A stretch of 64,000 bases of DNA from Flagellimonas sediminis (GCF_010500845.1 NZ_JAAAMI010000001.1:744001-808000), one strand, 5' to 3'; counted from the first letter of the stretch, positions 43,011-52,244 are shown. The notes: generated by a model from the letters alone, not told the origin. Numbers and translations: made by a program.

Positions 43011-44336
43011 TCAAGGGCTTTGAACTTTTGTGATCTTGGCATTGATTTCGTCCAATATTTTCTCGGAAACACTTTTGCCATAGTGTTTTTCTGTCACCTG
43101 GACACTGGAATGTCCGAGTCCCGATGAGATTTTGCGGATGTCGATGCCCATGTCCAAGCCAATGTTTGTCCATGTATCCCTCAGCGTATATGTTGTGATT
43201 TTTTTTTCGATGTCTGCCAGGTCTGCAATACGCTTTGCATACTTATTGAAAATTTTCACCTTTCCGTTGTTGACTTTATGCAATCGATCTGGAGTTGTAT
43301 CTGCTGGAATAATGGGGAAAAGATACTCCTTAGGCTCTTGTCCATTCAAATAAAATCCAATGATTCTTAGAGCTTCTTCATTTTGTAGAACGCTAAAGTA
43401 ATCCCCCTCATAGTGTGTCTTTTTTCTATAATACTTTATGCGATTGTCCTCAAACTGATATCGCTTTATTGTTGCCATATCATAATGGTTCATTCCCATA
43501 TTATTGAACATGAACAGTAAATAGTTGCGTGTGTGCCAAATAGGAGTTTGTGGTTTTAATTCCAGATTGCGAATGGCCATGATATCTTCCAAACTTAAAG
43601 GTTCAGGAGCATTTTCATGACTTTGTTTCTTTATGCTCGATAGTGGTTTATGGTCTCTTAAATCGGAATAGGTCTTTCCTGCATCATTCATAATGGCCTG
43701 AAGGCTTCTGAGATGGATTGCTGGAGTATTCCGTGATTTATATCGATTGCTCATGTACGCTTTAAAATCCTTTAGGAAAGCATAGTCCATAGCTTTGATT
43801 TCCATATCCAACTCTTTGAGATCCTCCAATACCTTCAATTTTTTGTCTTCCGTTCTATAAAGAGTCTTGATTGGAGCGGTGTCGTCCTGGCCTTTGAGGT
43901 TTTTTCGAAATTTTATCAAAGCTTTCAATGCATCTTCATATGAACTGGCAGTGGAGAAACGTTCCTCAAGCCGGAGTCTATTTAGGTACACTGCACCATG
44001 GCTGAGTATTGAACGGGCGGGGGATTTTTTGAAGAATATCTCTTCAATTTCTGATTTCAGTTTTTTTATTTCCCAATATTTTATTTCACTTGCATGTTCG
44101 TCCATCCATAAATCAACGTCCGAATAGATTTTACGGATACGTTTGGTGTGCCTTACAGCGTTCAAAATACCTGTAACCTTACCTGTTGTAAAATCATATT
44201 GGTTTTCCTTAAGGTGCAAATTGAAGGGGATATCCCTTGTTTTTCTGGCGTGCCCAATGCGCAGAACCAATGGGAATTTTTTATCTTTAGTTGTATGGTC
44301 TGCCCGTTTATCAAAGGATATCTTGATTGTGGCCAT
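43011..44336 (-). CDS. tyrosine recombinase/integrase of element 1
   Basis: 441 residues. Arm-binding N-terminus (MATIKISFDKRADHTTKDKKFPLVLRIGHARKTRDIPF), SAM-like core domain, catalytic domain. The second catalytic cluster reads TYTLRDTWTNIG, with Asp instead of His after Arg; then GLGHSSVQVTEKHYG with catalytic His and Tyr. The first catalytic Arg is not found at its usual place (NNMGMNHYDMATIKR). It should recombine the att cores in tRNA-Asn. Its start is 21 bases from the arm repeat at 44357. Confidence 0.92.
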   Translation of the reverse strand: MATIKISFDKRADHTTKDKKFPLVLRIGHARKTRDIPFNLHLKENQYDFTTGKVTGILNAVRHTKRIRKIYSDVDLWMDEHASEIKYWEIKKLKSEIEEIFFKKSPARSILSHGAVYLNRLRLEERFSTASSYEDALKALIKFRKNLKGQDDTAPIKTLYRTEDKKLKVLEDLKELDMEIKAMDYAFLKDFKAYMSNRYKSRNTPAIHLRSLQAIMNDAGKTYSDLRDHKPLSSIKKQSHENAPEPLSLEDIMAIRNLELKPQTPIWHTRNYLLFMFNNMGMNHYDMATIKRYQFEDNRIKYYRKKTHYEGDYFSVLQNEEALRIIGFYLNGQEPKEYLFPIIPADTTPDRLHKVNNGKVKIFNKYAKRIADLADIEKKITTYTLRDTWTNIGLDMGIDIRKISSGLGHSSVQVTEKHYGKSVSEKILDEINAKITKVQSP

Positions 44337-44356
44337 GCTTATATAATGATTTTAGT

Positions 44357-44380
44357 GGCGTGCTTTCGGCGTGCTTTTTT
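44357..44380 (+). repeat. element 1 right arm-type repeat
   Basis: Identical 24 bases to 22631-22654, same orientation. Lies between the integrase start and the att core (96 bases to the core). It overlaps the place where the integrase promoter should be, so it may also serve autoregulation. Confidence 0.8.
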
Positions 44381-44476
44381 TGATATCAAATGGTTTATTA
44401 TGGTTTTAAAAATAAATAAAAATATTGAAAAACAGATACTTATAAATATATTGACATATAAAAAACCATAAATTTA

Positions 44477-44523
44477 CTGACTGTTAATCAGAGGGTCCTT
44501 GGTTCGAGCCCAAGAGGGGGAGC
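44477..44523 (+). repeat. attachment core, middle (junction of elements 1 and 2)
   Basis: 47 bases identical to the tRNA-Asn 3' part (22535-22581). No promoter and no 5' half of a tRNA, so not a functional tRNA. It ends element 1 and starts element 2. Confidence 0.95.
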
Positions 44524-44532
44524 AGACACAGT

Positions 44533-44568
44533 AAGGCTTCAGAGAAATTCAAACTCTGGAGCCTTTTT
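44533..44568 (+). terminator. terminator after the middle att core
   Basis: Inverted repeat AAGGCTTCAGAG and CTCTGGAGCCTT (one G-T pair) with a 9-base loop, followed by TTT. It is placed like the terminator after the intact tRNA; each element carries its own one next to the left att core. Confidence 0.75.
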
Positions 44569-44570
44569 CA

Positions 44571-44591
44571 TTTGCACGCAATTTGCACGCA
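44571..44591 (+). repeat. element 2 left arm-type repeat
   Basis: 21 bases with two 11-bp-spaced copies of TTTGCACGCA; identical copy at 63806-63826, same orientation. 47 bases from the att core. Confidence 0.8.
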
Positions 44592-44682
44592 GATCGAAAA
44601 AAATATAGTTTGGCTCTAAACTTTAACATTTCAGGCTAAAATTTTCCAGAATAATTTGCGACTTGTCCCAAATTCTTACCCT

Positions 44683-44898
44683 TTAACTTTTGCGCGCGGA
44701 TCCTGTTCCAATTTTATAGTGTTCGGGCAAATAAGCGTGAAGTAAAATTGGAATAGGGTGCAACTTACTGTAGATACCCCGAGCTTTTGACAGATTTTCT
44801 ACAATACTAACATAATTATCAAGCCGCTTTTCTATAAACATCTTTTGGTCTTTGCTATTCAATGGACTGGTGTCTTCTTCGATGATTGTAATAATCAA
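44683..44898 (-). CDS. doubtful hypothetical small protein
   Basis: 71 residues (MIITIIEEDTSPLNSKDQKMF..., ending HYKIGTGSARKS). Composition is protein-like but no domain is seen. It may be the remnant of a longer gene. Flanked by about 210 bases of sequence in which I see no feature. Confidence 0.35.
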   Translation of the reverse strand: MIITIIEEDTSPLNSKDQKMFIEKRLDNYVSIVENLSKARGIYSKLHPIPILLHAYLPEHYKIGTGSARKS

Positions 44899-45112
44899 AG
44901 TACTTCTTCAAAGCATGTGCAAAACCCTATTTTTAAATATTGGGATTCCCCTTATATAGATAGTAAGAACATCCAAACGTCTTAGATTCTATGTGAACTT
45001 CAATAACAAAGTTTAAATGACGCAGGGAAGATAGAAGAAAACCACAGGCGCATCTATGGGGAGGTATTGGTATTTTTAAGCCGAAATCCCATTGTTTTCT
45101 TTGTCCAGATAC

Positions 45113-45562
45113 TTAGTCGTTTAATAAATAAGACAAAATACCCATTATATTATCTTCGGGAAAGGATGGAGAACCAATCTCATTGAGAACTTTAAAATAA
45201 TTTCTCTCATCGGGCAGTGAAAGTCTGTCTGCTAAGTCTTTATTTTTTGCCTTTAGGAGCATATTTGAATATAATTCCTTGATTGTTAATGATTCCTTCA
45301 AAAGAAGCTGTTGGATTTCATTTAAATTCAACTTCGAAGCCTCCAATTCTCCCAACTCATTTACAATTAGACTTTTCGCACATAGGTTAATCAATGCAAT
45401 CTTATCGGATAAAAGTCCGGTATTCATAAATTTTGCGGACGTGGATGAAATCAGGTCTCTAAAGGTGCCCAACCTGTGAATCCTCCAATAATGATCACTT
45501 TGTAATTCAGCTAGAAATACCTTTGTAGCCTGTTTGATTAGTTTACTGTTATTTCCTTGCAA
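45113..45562 (-). CDS. small helical partner of the TMK-fusion gene
   Basis: 149 residues, all-alpha (KLIKQATKVFLAELQSDHYWRIHRLGTFRDLISSTSAKFM). No known domain. Its start lies 25 bases inside the end of the kinase-fusion gene, in another frame, so the two are translationally linked. Probably a partner protein in a two-gene system. Confidence 0.65.
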   Translation of the reverse strand: MQGNNSKLIKQATKVFLAELQSDHYWRIHRLGTFRDLISSTSAKFMNTGLLSDKIALINLCAKSLIVNELGELEASKLNLNEIQQLLLKESLTIKELYSNMLLKAKNKDLADRLSLPDERNYFKVLNEIGSPSFPEDNIMGILSYLLND

Positions 45563-46812
45563 TCAATCGAATTTTTGGGATGCTGATTATTTTTGGAGCT
45601 GTTGTTTTCCCAGTCAATTTTTTTGGCCATTGACCAGATATCATATGCCAATTCTTTTTGTGTGACCAACTTTATAGATGGAAAGAGCCCCTCTTTAATA
45701 GTTTCCGCATTGTACTTGATAATCCCCCTCTCATAATAATTCGTAACCAGCTCTGCTGGACCCGGTGAAAAAACAAACATAAAATCTGACATTTTTGGAA
45801 TATCCGGAGCCTTTTTCAAGATGATATCATAACGTTGTTTTTCTTGAATGATTAGCGCAACACCGGTCAATTCAATGCCTCCTGGTAGCTCATAGGTCAG
45901 TTCATAAGCATCCAATTCTGTCCATGGAAGTTTTTCTTTGACCTCATATTTATTGTTGCTGATATGATCTAAGAACAGGCTCCCCAATTGATTAAAATTC
46001 AATTGATCCACAATTGATTCTATTTTGGTCAGATGCTCTTCTTTTGTCTTATCTTCTTTCAAATAGTCCAAAATGCCAAGATCATTTATAGCGTCCTTTA
46101 CCCTATATGGAATATGTCCGTTTAATGTGGTCACTCTTTGTTCCGAAACAAGACTGTGTGATAACAGGGGCTGTTTTGGCTTGAGACTTGGGTTGATTTT
46201 ATAGAGTTGTGACAAGATATTATTTGCTACTTCCTCTAATTTGCCACTGGCATCAATTTCAACAATATTTTCGTTCTTTTTCTCTTTAAGGAAGGTTATG
46301 GCCTCATGAAACCTTTTTCTAGTTTGTGAAAGGTTTGTTTCAAATAATTCTTTGCTCTCATTTCTATGTTTCATCCTTTCATAACAAACCTTATTGGATA
46401 CGTTCAAAAAGAATATGATATCAGGCTTTGTGGCAGCGTCATTCAAATCATATACCTTTTCAAAATCTAATCCCCCGGTACTTTGATAGACCAATGAGGA
46501 TAAATAATATCGATCGCAAATAATGATTGCTCCATCCTGGGAGTCTAACCACGGGTTTATTTCCCGGTCGCAATGGTCCAATCTATTAGCAGCGAATGCC
46601 AAAGCTAGTATTTTAGGTGAAAAGTTTCGGATTTTCTTCATGAGGACCTGTCTTATGAAAAGGCCTGCACAAGAAGGGTCATGAGGCTCAAAGGTCAATT
46701 TGACCTTTCCATGGTTTTCTTTATCAAGAATATTTGAGATATATCTGGTCACTGAGGTTTTTCCTGACCCATCCAATCCTTCGATTACTATAAACAAGGA
46801 GTTCTTGTTCAT
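45538..46812 (-). CDS. thymidylate kinase fused to an unknown C-terminal domain
   Basis: 424 residues. The first 205 are a complete thymidylate kinase: P-loop EGLDGSGKTS (residues 11-20), DRYYLSSLVYQST with the dTMP-binding DRY and the SxxYQ motif, and a LID-like RKRF region. Normal TMK ends near 210; here 215 more residues of no recognised family follow (PYRVKDAINDLGILDYL...; ELPGGIELTGVALIIQEKQRYDIILKKAP). Because a host needs only one tmk, and this one sits in a defence island, a role in nucleotide-based defence is possible. Confidence 0.8.
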   Translation of the reverse strand: MNKNSLFIVIEGLDGSGKTSVTRYISNILDKENHGKVKLTFEPHDPSCAGLFIRQVLMKKIRNFSPKILALAFAANRLDHCDREINPWLDSQDGAIIICDRYYLSSLVYQSTGGLDFEKVYDLNDAATKPDIIFFLNVSNKVCYERMKHRNESKELFETNLSQTRKRFHEAITFLKEKKNENIVEIDASGKLEEVANNILSQLYKINPSLKPKQPLLSHSLVSEQRVTTLNGHIPYRVKDAINDLGILDYLKEDKTKEEHLTKIESIVDQLNFNQLGSLFLDHISNNKYEVKEKLPWTELDAYELTYELPGGIELTGVALIIQEKQRYDIILKKAPDIPKMSDFMFVFSPGPAELVTNYYERGIIKYNAETIKEGLFPSIKLVTQKELAYDIWSMAKKIDWENNSSKNNQHPKNSIDCKEITVN

Positions 46813-47349
46813 TTTTTAATGTTATTGCAAAAATCTGAAAAACAGTGCTTTGACGAATTTTACCGATTAATATTAAACTTTGGTTTTATATGGAATATAA
46901 TTTATTCCATTGAATTTTAAAAATATGCAAACGTAATTATTTTAGACGGGTCTATATCTTTTTACAATCAGTCATTTTTCACAAAATACACAATACATCT
47001 TAGAAAATACTCTGTAACATAATTGCCAAACTAGAACGAAAAATAGTCAAATCTTAGTTAAAGGACTCTATTTGTCCCCAGTAATCCTTCAAATACCATC
47101 TTTTTTGCAGGAAAGTGATATTTGTTTCATGAAATCACCAATAAAAATAACACAACATTTTGACCAATAAACTTTATGGGAAAAAGTAGTTTGCGCCCTA
47201 TGGAATTTCTTCTTCTCGTTTATCTTACCGAACACGGAAGAAATTCCACAGGATCCACGCACAAAGTTTTAGGTAAGATTTGAGGTTTTTTTATTGTTCT
47301 TTGATAATCTAACTTTGCTTAACTTTGATAATAATTCAAACAATTGATA
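46813..47349. other. non-coding gap with nested inverted repeats and tandem -7 boxes
   Basis: No gene seen. GGAATTTCTTC (47202-47212) pairs perfectly with GAAGAAATTCC (47237-47247); ATCTTACC (47222-47229) pairs with GGTAAGAT (47272-47279), interlocked with the first, as in a pseudoknot. Two TAACTTTG boxes (47310-47317 and 47320-47327) precede the gene at 47350. Confidence 0.5.
47294..47327 (+). promoter_or_regulatory. candidate tandem promoter
   Basis: Two exact TAnnTTTG boxes ten bases apart (47310, 47320), with TTG at 47294-47296 and TTTG at 47300-47303 as possible -33 parts. They could start the message of the gene at 47350 at two points. Confidence 0.5.
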
Positions 47350-47898
47350 ATGAATGAATTGGAATTGCTTCAAAAACTAATAGAAGTAGAAGAGCACACA
47401 CATATCTTGCATTTGAAAATCCAGATATGGAGCAATGAAGCAGAGAAGGCAGAGTTCATTGTTGAACACGACAAAGGAGTTCTTGAAATTGAAAATATAA
47501 AGACGCAACTTGTTGAAATTGGGGATAAATCATATAGTGCGAATGCCAAAAGCAATATGCTCAAACAGCTTCGGTATTACGTAGAGGAAATAAATAAGGC
47601 TCAACCAGGCTTGGCATTGTCAAGAAATCAAGGAATGAATCTGAAGAATGAACTGTTTGCGGGTATTGTTAGGGATATGAATTACCTGATACAGGGTAGT
47701 GGGAGTAGTATCCGAATACCAGCTTATTTACATTATACTACAAATCCTGAAGGTTCAATAGACATAGTAGAGTTGACCGGATTCTTGGAAACAGAAGCGA
47801 GAACTCTCCAAAGGGTAGATTCACCCAACTATTTAAAATTAAGGGACTTCATGGAAGGTTTTGCCGAAAGAATTATTGCCCAGTACATTCATGATTAA
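47350..47898 (+). CDS. hypothetical protein convergent with the short Argonaute
   Basis: 182 residues from ATG 47350. N-terminal coiled-coil-like part (QKLIEVEEHTHILHLKIQIWSNEAEKAEF), C-terminal helical part. No family recognised. Its stop codon overlaps that of the pAgo gene on the other strand by four bases. It may belong to the neighbouring defence system or be independent. Confidence 0.6.
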   Translation: MNELELLQKLIEVEEHTHILHLKIQIWSNEAEKAEFIVEHDKGVLEIENIKTQLVEIGDKSYSANAKSNMLKQLRYYVEEINKAQPGLALSRNQGMNLKNELFAGIVRDMNYLIQGSGSSIRIPAYLHYTTNPEGSIDIVELTGFLETEARTLQRVDSPNYLKLRDFMEGFAERIIAQYIHD

Positions 47899-49400
47899 AT
47901 ATAGTACTTAAAGGGTAGAACCTCTAAGTTTTCATTAGGCCCTGCGGTTAGGATTTCTCCTATCCTATCAGCGAACTTTAAAGTGACGGGCATACCATCA
48001 CCAAAAATACAGGTGTTGTAATTAAGTTTTGTCAGAGCCAAAACATCTTGGCAAACAGTTACAATATTGGCATCTCCCCGGACAATTTGAATGTTGAGCG
48101 GGTTTGGGGTCTCCAGACCCAGTACGGACTGTAGCCTGGGAATAAAGCCCTTCGTCCATAAAAAGGCGGAATTTTTCCCCGTTACCAATGCGGAATTCCG
48201 CAATACGGGAAAATCCCCTTCACGGAATAACTTAAAGTATTTCTCACTGGTTATTCGTATGCCAAATATTTTAGTGTCATTTCCAGCGGCCTCCAGAAAG
48301 CCCTCCCATTCCTCTTCACTGAAAAATGTCTTCCCGTGAATGAAAATTTCCTTGGGTCGTCGATTGTTCCGTTTCTCAAACCCCTTTATGGACATGGACA
48401 GTAATTCCTTGGCACTTTCTTTTGATAGATGGTATTGATAATTTTCAGGGTTGTACCAAGGTCCAACAGCCCCTTTGAAAACAAGGCCATCCCCCGAATC
48501 CAAGAACATTTGTGCGGCGCAACACGCTATCCTGTTGTCCTTGTTTGTCTCATCGTTTTTAAATACCAAACCGACATAGCAAACCCCTTCACGGACATTT
48601 CCCAATTTCCATGGGAGGCCTCCAATCTTATAATAAAGTGCCGTGGATATGTTCCATGCAATGGCAGTTTCAAATTGACTTAAATCCTTCTTTGGTTTTC
48701 CGGTCGGCTTTAAAAAGTCATTATAAGCTATTGTGCTTTCCCTAACAATTTGAGTAAGTATGGAATGCTTTAGCAGTTTTATTTTTAATTGATTGTGAAA
48801 GTGGTTTTCATAGTAATACGCACTCCGCAATTTTTCGGTTTCAGGATCTTCAAAGAGACCTACGTTCCTTCTTGAATAGTCGTCGGAAATACCGATTTTG
48901 ATCCCATCTTTTTTGGGGACTCTTGACTTGGGCCTGCATACGGTATAGACATAGTCTGGAATTACAATGAACCATAAGTCCACTTTAATCTCTTCTTCCT
49001 TTCTGTATGCAACCAACCCATCAACATACAGATCCACAATGTTCGAAACCCGTTGGTGGTTGTCGACATACCTATAAAAAAGACTTAATGTTTCAGGATT
49101 TACATCCAATTCAACTATGTTGTCTATGTTAAAACTCACATCAAAAGTTGCTGAGAAACCAGGGAAAAATGGTTTGGCGATATCCGCAGTGGGATGGTAA
49201 ACCGGACCATGTGCTTTTTTCAACCAGGACTTCATTCTCTTTCTTCCTGCCACCGTACCAATAATGCCTATAGTGAAATCAGTCACCTTACCTTTGTCAA
49301 ACGGGCCGAAAAGTGACAAGCCGTCACGGGGATCTTCAACCATTTGGTCATATGCAAATTTCAGGAGAGGTTCTTTCAGTTTTAAAATGTTGTTATTCAT
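47895..49400 (-). CDS. short prokaryotic Argonaute (MID-PIWI) of a SPARTA system
   Basis: 501 residues from ATG 49400 (MNNNILKLKEPLLKFAYDQM); the longer frame to 49460 overlaps the partner gene more and adds no family sequence. The size and the order, MID then PIWI, match short pAgos that lack N and PAZ domains. The PIWI domain shows no DEDX cleavage set (for example GVCYVGLVF where an Asp is expected), as in other short pAgos. It binds guide RNA and senses complementary DNA; the TIR partner is the effector. Its start overlaps the partner stop by eight bases. Confidence 0.85.
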   Translation of the reverse strand: MNNNILKLKEPLLKFAYDQMVEDPRDGLSLFGPFDKGKVTDFTIGIIGTVAGRKRMKSWLKKAHGPVYHPTADIAKPFFPGFSATFDVSFNIDNIVELDVNPETLSLFYRYVDNHQRVSNIVDLYVDGLVAYRKEEEIKVDLWFIVIPDYVYTVCRPKSRVPKKDGIKIGISDDYSRRNVGLFEDPETEKLRSAYYYENHFHNQLKIKLLKHSILTQIVRESTIAYNDFLKPTGKPKKDLSQFETAIAWNISTALYYKIGGLPWKLGNVREGVCYVGLVFKNDETNKDNRIACCAAQMFLDSGDGLVFKGAVGPWYNPENYQYHLSKESAKELLSMSIKGFEKRNNRRPKEIFIHGKTFFSEEEWEGFLEAAGNDTKIFGIRITSEKYFKLFREGDFPVLRNSALVTGKNSAFLWTKGFIPRLQSVLGLETPNPLNIQIVRGDANIVTVCQDVLALTKLNYNTCIFGDGMPVTLKFADRIGEILTAGPNENLEVLPFKYYI

Positions 49401-50778
49401 CTTCCTCCATGTTATAGTATTCATCCAAAAGGTCGTACTCTGCATCCTCGTAATCATCAATAGGGATCATACGAGCATTGTCTATAGGATCGGTATATCC
49501 AAAGTTACAGTCAAATTCCATAGTGGTCGGGGATAATAAAAGTTCCTTTTCCAAAGTAAGGGGCAGATGGATTTTCCCGTCCTTTGATGTTAAACTGAAA
49601 AGGAAGGCCAGCATAAGGTCCCTCCATTCTTTGTTGAACATACGCTTACCCTTGTTTCTTCTAGCTGTGTGCAATTTGCTTTTGCTGTCCCAAATTGTTT
49701 CCCCATCATCCGAAAAGAAAATATGAGCCTTTAGACTGTAACAGTTATATGGAAACAATATCGGCTGAACACTCAAGGCATAGTGCCAAATGGACTCCCG
49801 TTGCTTTCCAATCAATTGGCGCCGCTTTGTTTTCAATCCATATGGGAAAATCACCTTGTTGTTTTCACTGAATCCGTCCGCATAATAAAACCCTTTGGTC
49901 CTCCCTGAGAGTTCATATGACAATAAGCCTTTTTTGTAAAGCGCTTTGTGGAACGCTTCTTTTAGCAATCGGACAAGAAACCTTCTCGCATCCTGATATT
50001 GGGGGAATTTTTGGCATTCATACTTTTCAAAAATGGACTTGGTGGAAATTTCAATACAGTTGACCGGCTTGACATTCAGCCCAAAATGGTCATGAAACTC
50101 TTCCAATTTGTCCTGAAACGTAATAAGATAATCGTCATGTCTTATTATGGGAACATTGGGCTCCAGTTCTTGAATCTTCTTGGCCTGGGTGTCATTTTTG
50201 TACTCAAAAAAATACAGTGTATTGGGAAGCTCCTCTATTCTCAACCAGTTCGAAAAGAATTTTTCATGTTTTCTTTCAATGCCATGGGAGGTGGTGAAAC
50301 GGTTTCTATACCAATGGTTCATGGAAAGACTCAAACCACTCGTTTTAGCTTTTGGAACACTATCCTTTTTTAGTTTGCGAAGCAAGGTTTTTAGACCGAC
50401 ACTCCAAATCTTAAATTTAATTATGTTGCGTTTGTTGAGCCCTATACGAGTGTTATAAGCCACATCGTCAATTCGCAATGGGATGATGAAATCCGATAAA
50501 CCATTTTCCTTTTCAATGCTTTTGGCAAATTCCCATTCGTCAACTACACCGTCCTTTTCAAAAGTTTCATTGGATAAGACAAGAAGGTATTTTATCGATT
50601 CTTCACCGATGGTGTTTTGGATATTCTTCCAAAAATCCCTTTCTCCACCTATGAGCATACTCAAATCACTTTCGACCTCGTAACCTTCGTTGATAAGTCT
50701 ACTTTGAAGCCACGCGGTAAACTCATTGTCTTGGGGATTGGCATGTCCGATAAATATTTTGGTCCTAGTTATTTCCAT
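49393..50778 (-). CDS. TIR-APAZ protein, effector of SPARTA
   Basis: 461 residues. N-terminal TIR domain (IFIGHANPQDNEFTAWLQSRLINEGYEVESDLSMLIGGERDFW, then DEWEFAKS with the probable catalytic Glu), about residues 1-140; the rest is the APAZ domain (GLSLSMNHWYRNRFTTSHGIERKHEKFFSNWLRIEELP...). In known SPARTA systems (Maribacter, Crenotalea) the complex with guide-loaded pAgo forms oligomers when invading DNA is found and degrades NAD+, killing or arresting the cell. Confidence 0.88.
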   Translation of the reverse strand: MEITRTKIFIGHANPQDNEFTAWLQSRLINEGYEVESDLSMLIGGERDFWKNIQNTIGEESIKYLLVLSNETFEKDGVVDEWEFAKSIEKENGLSDFIIPLRIDDVAYNTRIGLNKRNIIKFKIWSVGLKTLLRKLKKDSVPKAKTSGLSLSMNHWYRNRFTTSHGIERKHEKFFSNWLRIEELPNTLYFFEYKNDTQAKKIQELEPNVPIIRHDDYLITFQDKLEEFHDHFGLNVKPVNCIEISTKSIFEKYECQKFPQYQDARRFLVRLLKEAFHKALYKKGLLSYELSGRTKGFYYADGFSENNKVIFPYGLKTKRRQLIGKQRESIWHYALSVQPILFPYNCYSLKAHIFFSDDGETIWDSKSKLHTARRNKGKRMFNKEWRDLMLAFLFSLTSKDGKIHLPLTLEKELLLSPTTMEFDCNFGYTDPIDNARMIPIDDYEDAEYDLLDEYYNMEEDE

Positions 50779-50953
50779 TAATAAAATATATGACCTTGAA
50801 GGGCATAGACTCTAAAAGTAGGATATTTTTCGTGGCGAGAGAAAAACCTTATTAACAGACAATCAAAGATTCGAGGAAAGAGTCCATCAGAATATTTAAA
50901 CTTTCCTCATTTCGAGTCTTACCTTGGCCAACTGTGAATTTGGGGATGAAGAT

Positions 50954-51105
50954 AAATGTAAGAATTTTCAATAAATTGGGAAATGTGAAATTCTTTAATG
51001 AGCTAAAACGAAATTATCCATTCCAAAATTAGAAGAGTTTAGTTTCCTAATTTTATTGCTTTCGTATTTGTTTTGCTTCGTAAAAGAAAAACGTAAAGCA
51101 AGAGG
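50954..51105 (+). repeat. long direct repeat, copy A
   Basis: The ends of this stretch match 54584-54730: 22 of 22 bases at the left part, 45 of 49 at the right part (51057-51105 against 54682-54730); the middle is diverged. Orientation is the same. The pair brackets the genes 51498-54442. Confidence 0.75.
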
Positions 51106-51208
51106 GTAACAGGCTAACGCCATGTTATAGGTGTTTAGTTTTTTACAAAACATTAATTTTCAATAAATTATATTGCTTTTGAGAATTATTTATAGGGAGA
51201 TATTTGAA

Positions 51209-51265
51209 ATTTTTCACGGAAAAGCACCGACAGCCCAATAAAATCGACAAATTTTTCACGGAAAA
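51209..51265 (+). repeat. 57-bp unit 1
   Basis: ATTTTTCACGGAAAA occurs twice, exactly 42 bases apart (51209 and 51251), around the core CAGCCCARTAAAATCRA (51231-51247). Confidence 0.8.
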
Positions 51266-51497
51266 ATGGACGGCCCAGATAAATTAAGACCTATCGATCT
51301 ATTTAAGAGAGCGGCTTGAAATTATATTAGTTTTTTAGAGAAACAGCCCTAAAGTGGAAACACTGGACATAATATACTGCCTTCGCCATATAGAATTGAG
51401 CACCGTTAAGACTAACGCAAAGCCTGATTTTAAAATCACTAAATCCAAAAATTAGGTGGCTCTCATTTTCCCTTTTTGATGGTCTCAACCATCTGGC

Positions 51498-52244
51498 TCA
51501 TCCAGTTTTTATGCATTTCATTCCAACGAACCTAGGGTATTTCCATTTTGAAGGATATTCATTCATAATCTCTGTCTCTGGCATAGGTTCTCTCATTTCT
51601 ATAATTTGAAGATTATATTTTTTTAATAGGTTTATATATGTCTCCAATGGTCTGTGATAATGAGTTGTTATGAATGGAGAACTATTAAAAGAAATATTGA
51701 AGTTCGCTTCAATTTCAATTTCTTTAGAATAATTAAACCAGTCATATTTTTCATAACCCCAGTATAAGGGCCAAAAGTATGGATGGGTAATAGTTAAGAC
51801 CAAATGCGCGTTCAATTTCAGTATGTCACTTGTACTTTTTATTACTTTCTCCAGATTAGTAACATCCATAAAGGTCATATTCGAAATAGCCAAAGTGTAT
51901 TTTTCGGTAGTCATTTTTGAATAATCTTCTATTGAATTTGCGACAAAATTTATTTCTGGGGAAATTGACTTTGCTTCTTTAATTGATAAAGTGCTAATGT
52001 CAATGCCTGTTAATTTCTTCGACTTTTCATGAAAATGTTTGGTAGAGTAGCCAGTTCCACAACCTAAATCTATGACATTTGAGAAGTTACTATCCGAAGT
52101 CATATTTAATAACATTGGAATAAGTACTTTGTCCATACTTATATCTTCATGCCTGAGTAGCTGCTGTGACCTGGCTTTTGCAATTGCGTCCCACTCTTTA
52201 GATATTTCACTATTATTTTTATGTTTTTTTCCTCCTTGAATCAT
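51498..52244 (-). CDS. class I SAM-dependent methyltransferase
   Basis: 248 residues. Rossmann-type motif I VIDLGCGTGYSTKHF, motif II-like acidic end GIDIST, and motif IV region TLAISNMTFMDV. Small-molecule type rather than DNA type, as no NPPY/DPPY motif is seen. Four-base overlap with the 2TM/PLD-like gene, so translationally coupled; the pair may form one system. Confidence 0.85.
   Translation of the reverse strand: MIQGGKKHKNNSEISKEWDAIAKARSQQLLRHEDISMDKVLIPMLLNMTSDSNFSNVIDLGCGTGYSTKHFHEKSKKLTGIDISTLSIKEAKSISPEINFVANSIEDYSKMTTEKYTLAISNMTFMDVTNLEKVIKSTSDILKLNAHLVLTITHPYFWPLYWGYEKYDWFNYSKEIEIEANFNISFNSSPFITTHYHRPLETYINLLKKYNLQIIEMREPMPETEIMNEYPSKWKYPRFVGMKCIKTG

Larger units (their letters stand above)
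22582..44523. mobile_element. Integrated element 1 (mobilizable; efflux/mercury cargo) in tRNA-Asn
   Basis: About 21.9 kb between the tRNA-Asn att core and its first repeat. It has a tyrosine integrase at the right end, MobB/MobC mobilization genes and an excisionase-like HTH gene at the left end, and cargo between: AbiE-type toxin-antitoxin pairs, an RND efflux operon with superoxide dismutase and two-component system, and a mercury-type operon. It has no conjugation pore genes, so it should need a helper element to move: an integrative mobilizable element. Confidence 0.9.
50779..51497. other. 719-base gap with repeats shared with the gap at 54443-55200
   Basis: No gene seen. Holds a 22-bp exact repeat (50954-50975), a 49-bp repeat with four mismatches (51057-51105) and one 57-bp unit (51209-51265), all of which also occur at 54584, 54682 and 54826 onward. 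Confidence 0.7.

Noticed and set aside
44477..44523. Second tRNA-Asn gene
   Set aside because: Only the 3' part is present; the D arm, 5' acceptor strand and promoter are missing. It is an att core.
46813..47349. Possible retron non-coding RNA
   Set aside because: Inverted repeats are there, but no reverse transcriptase gene is found in the window.
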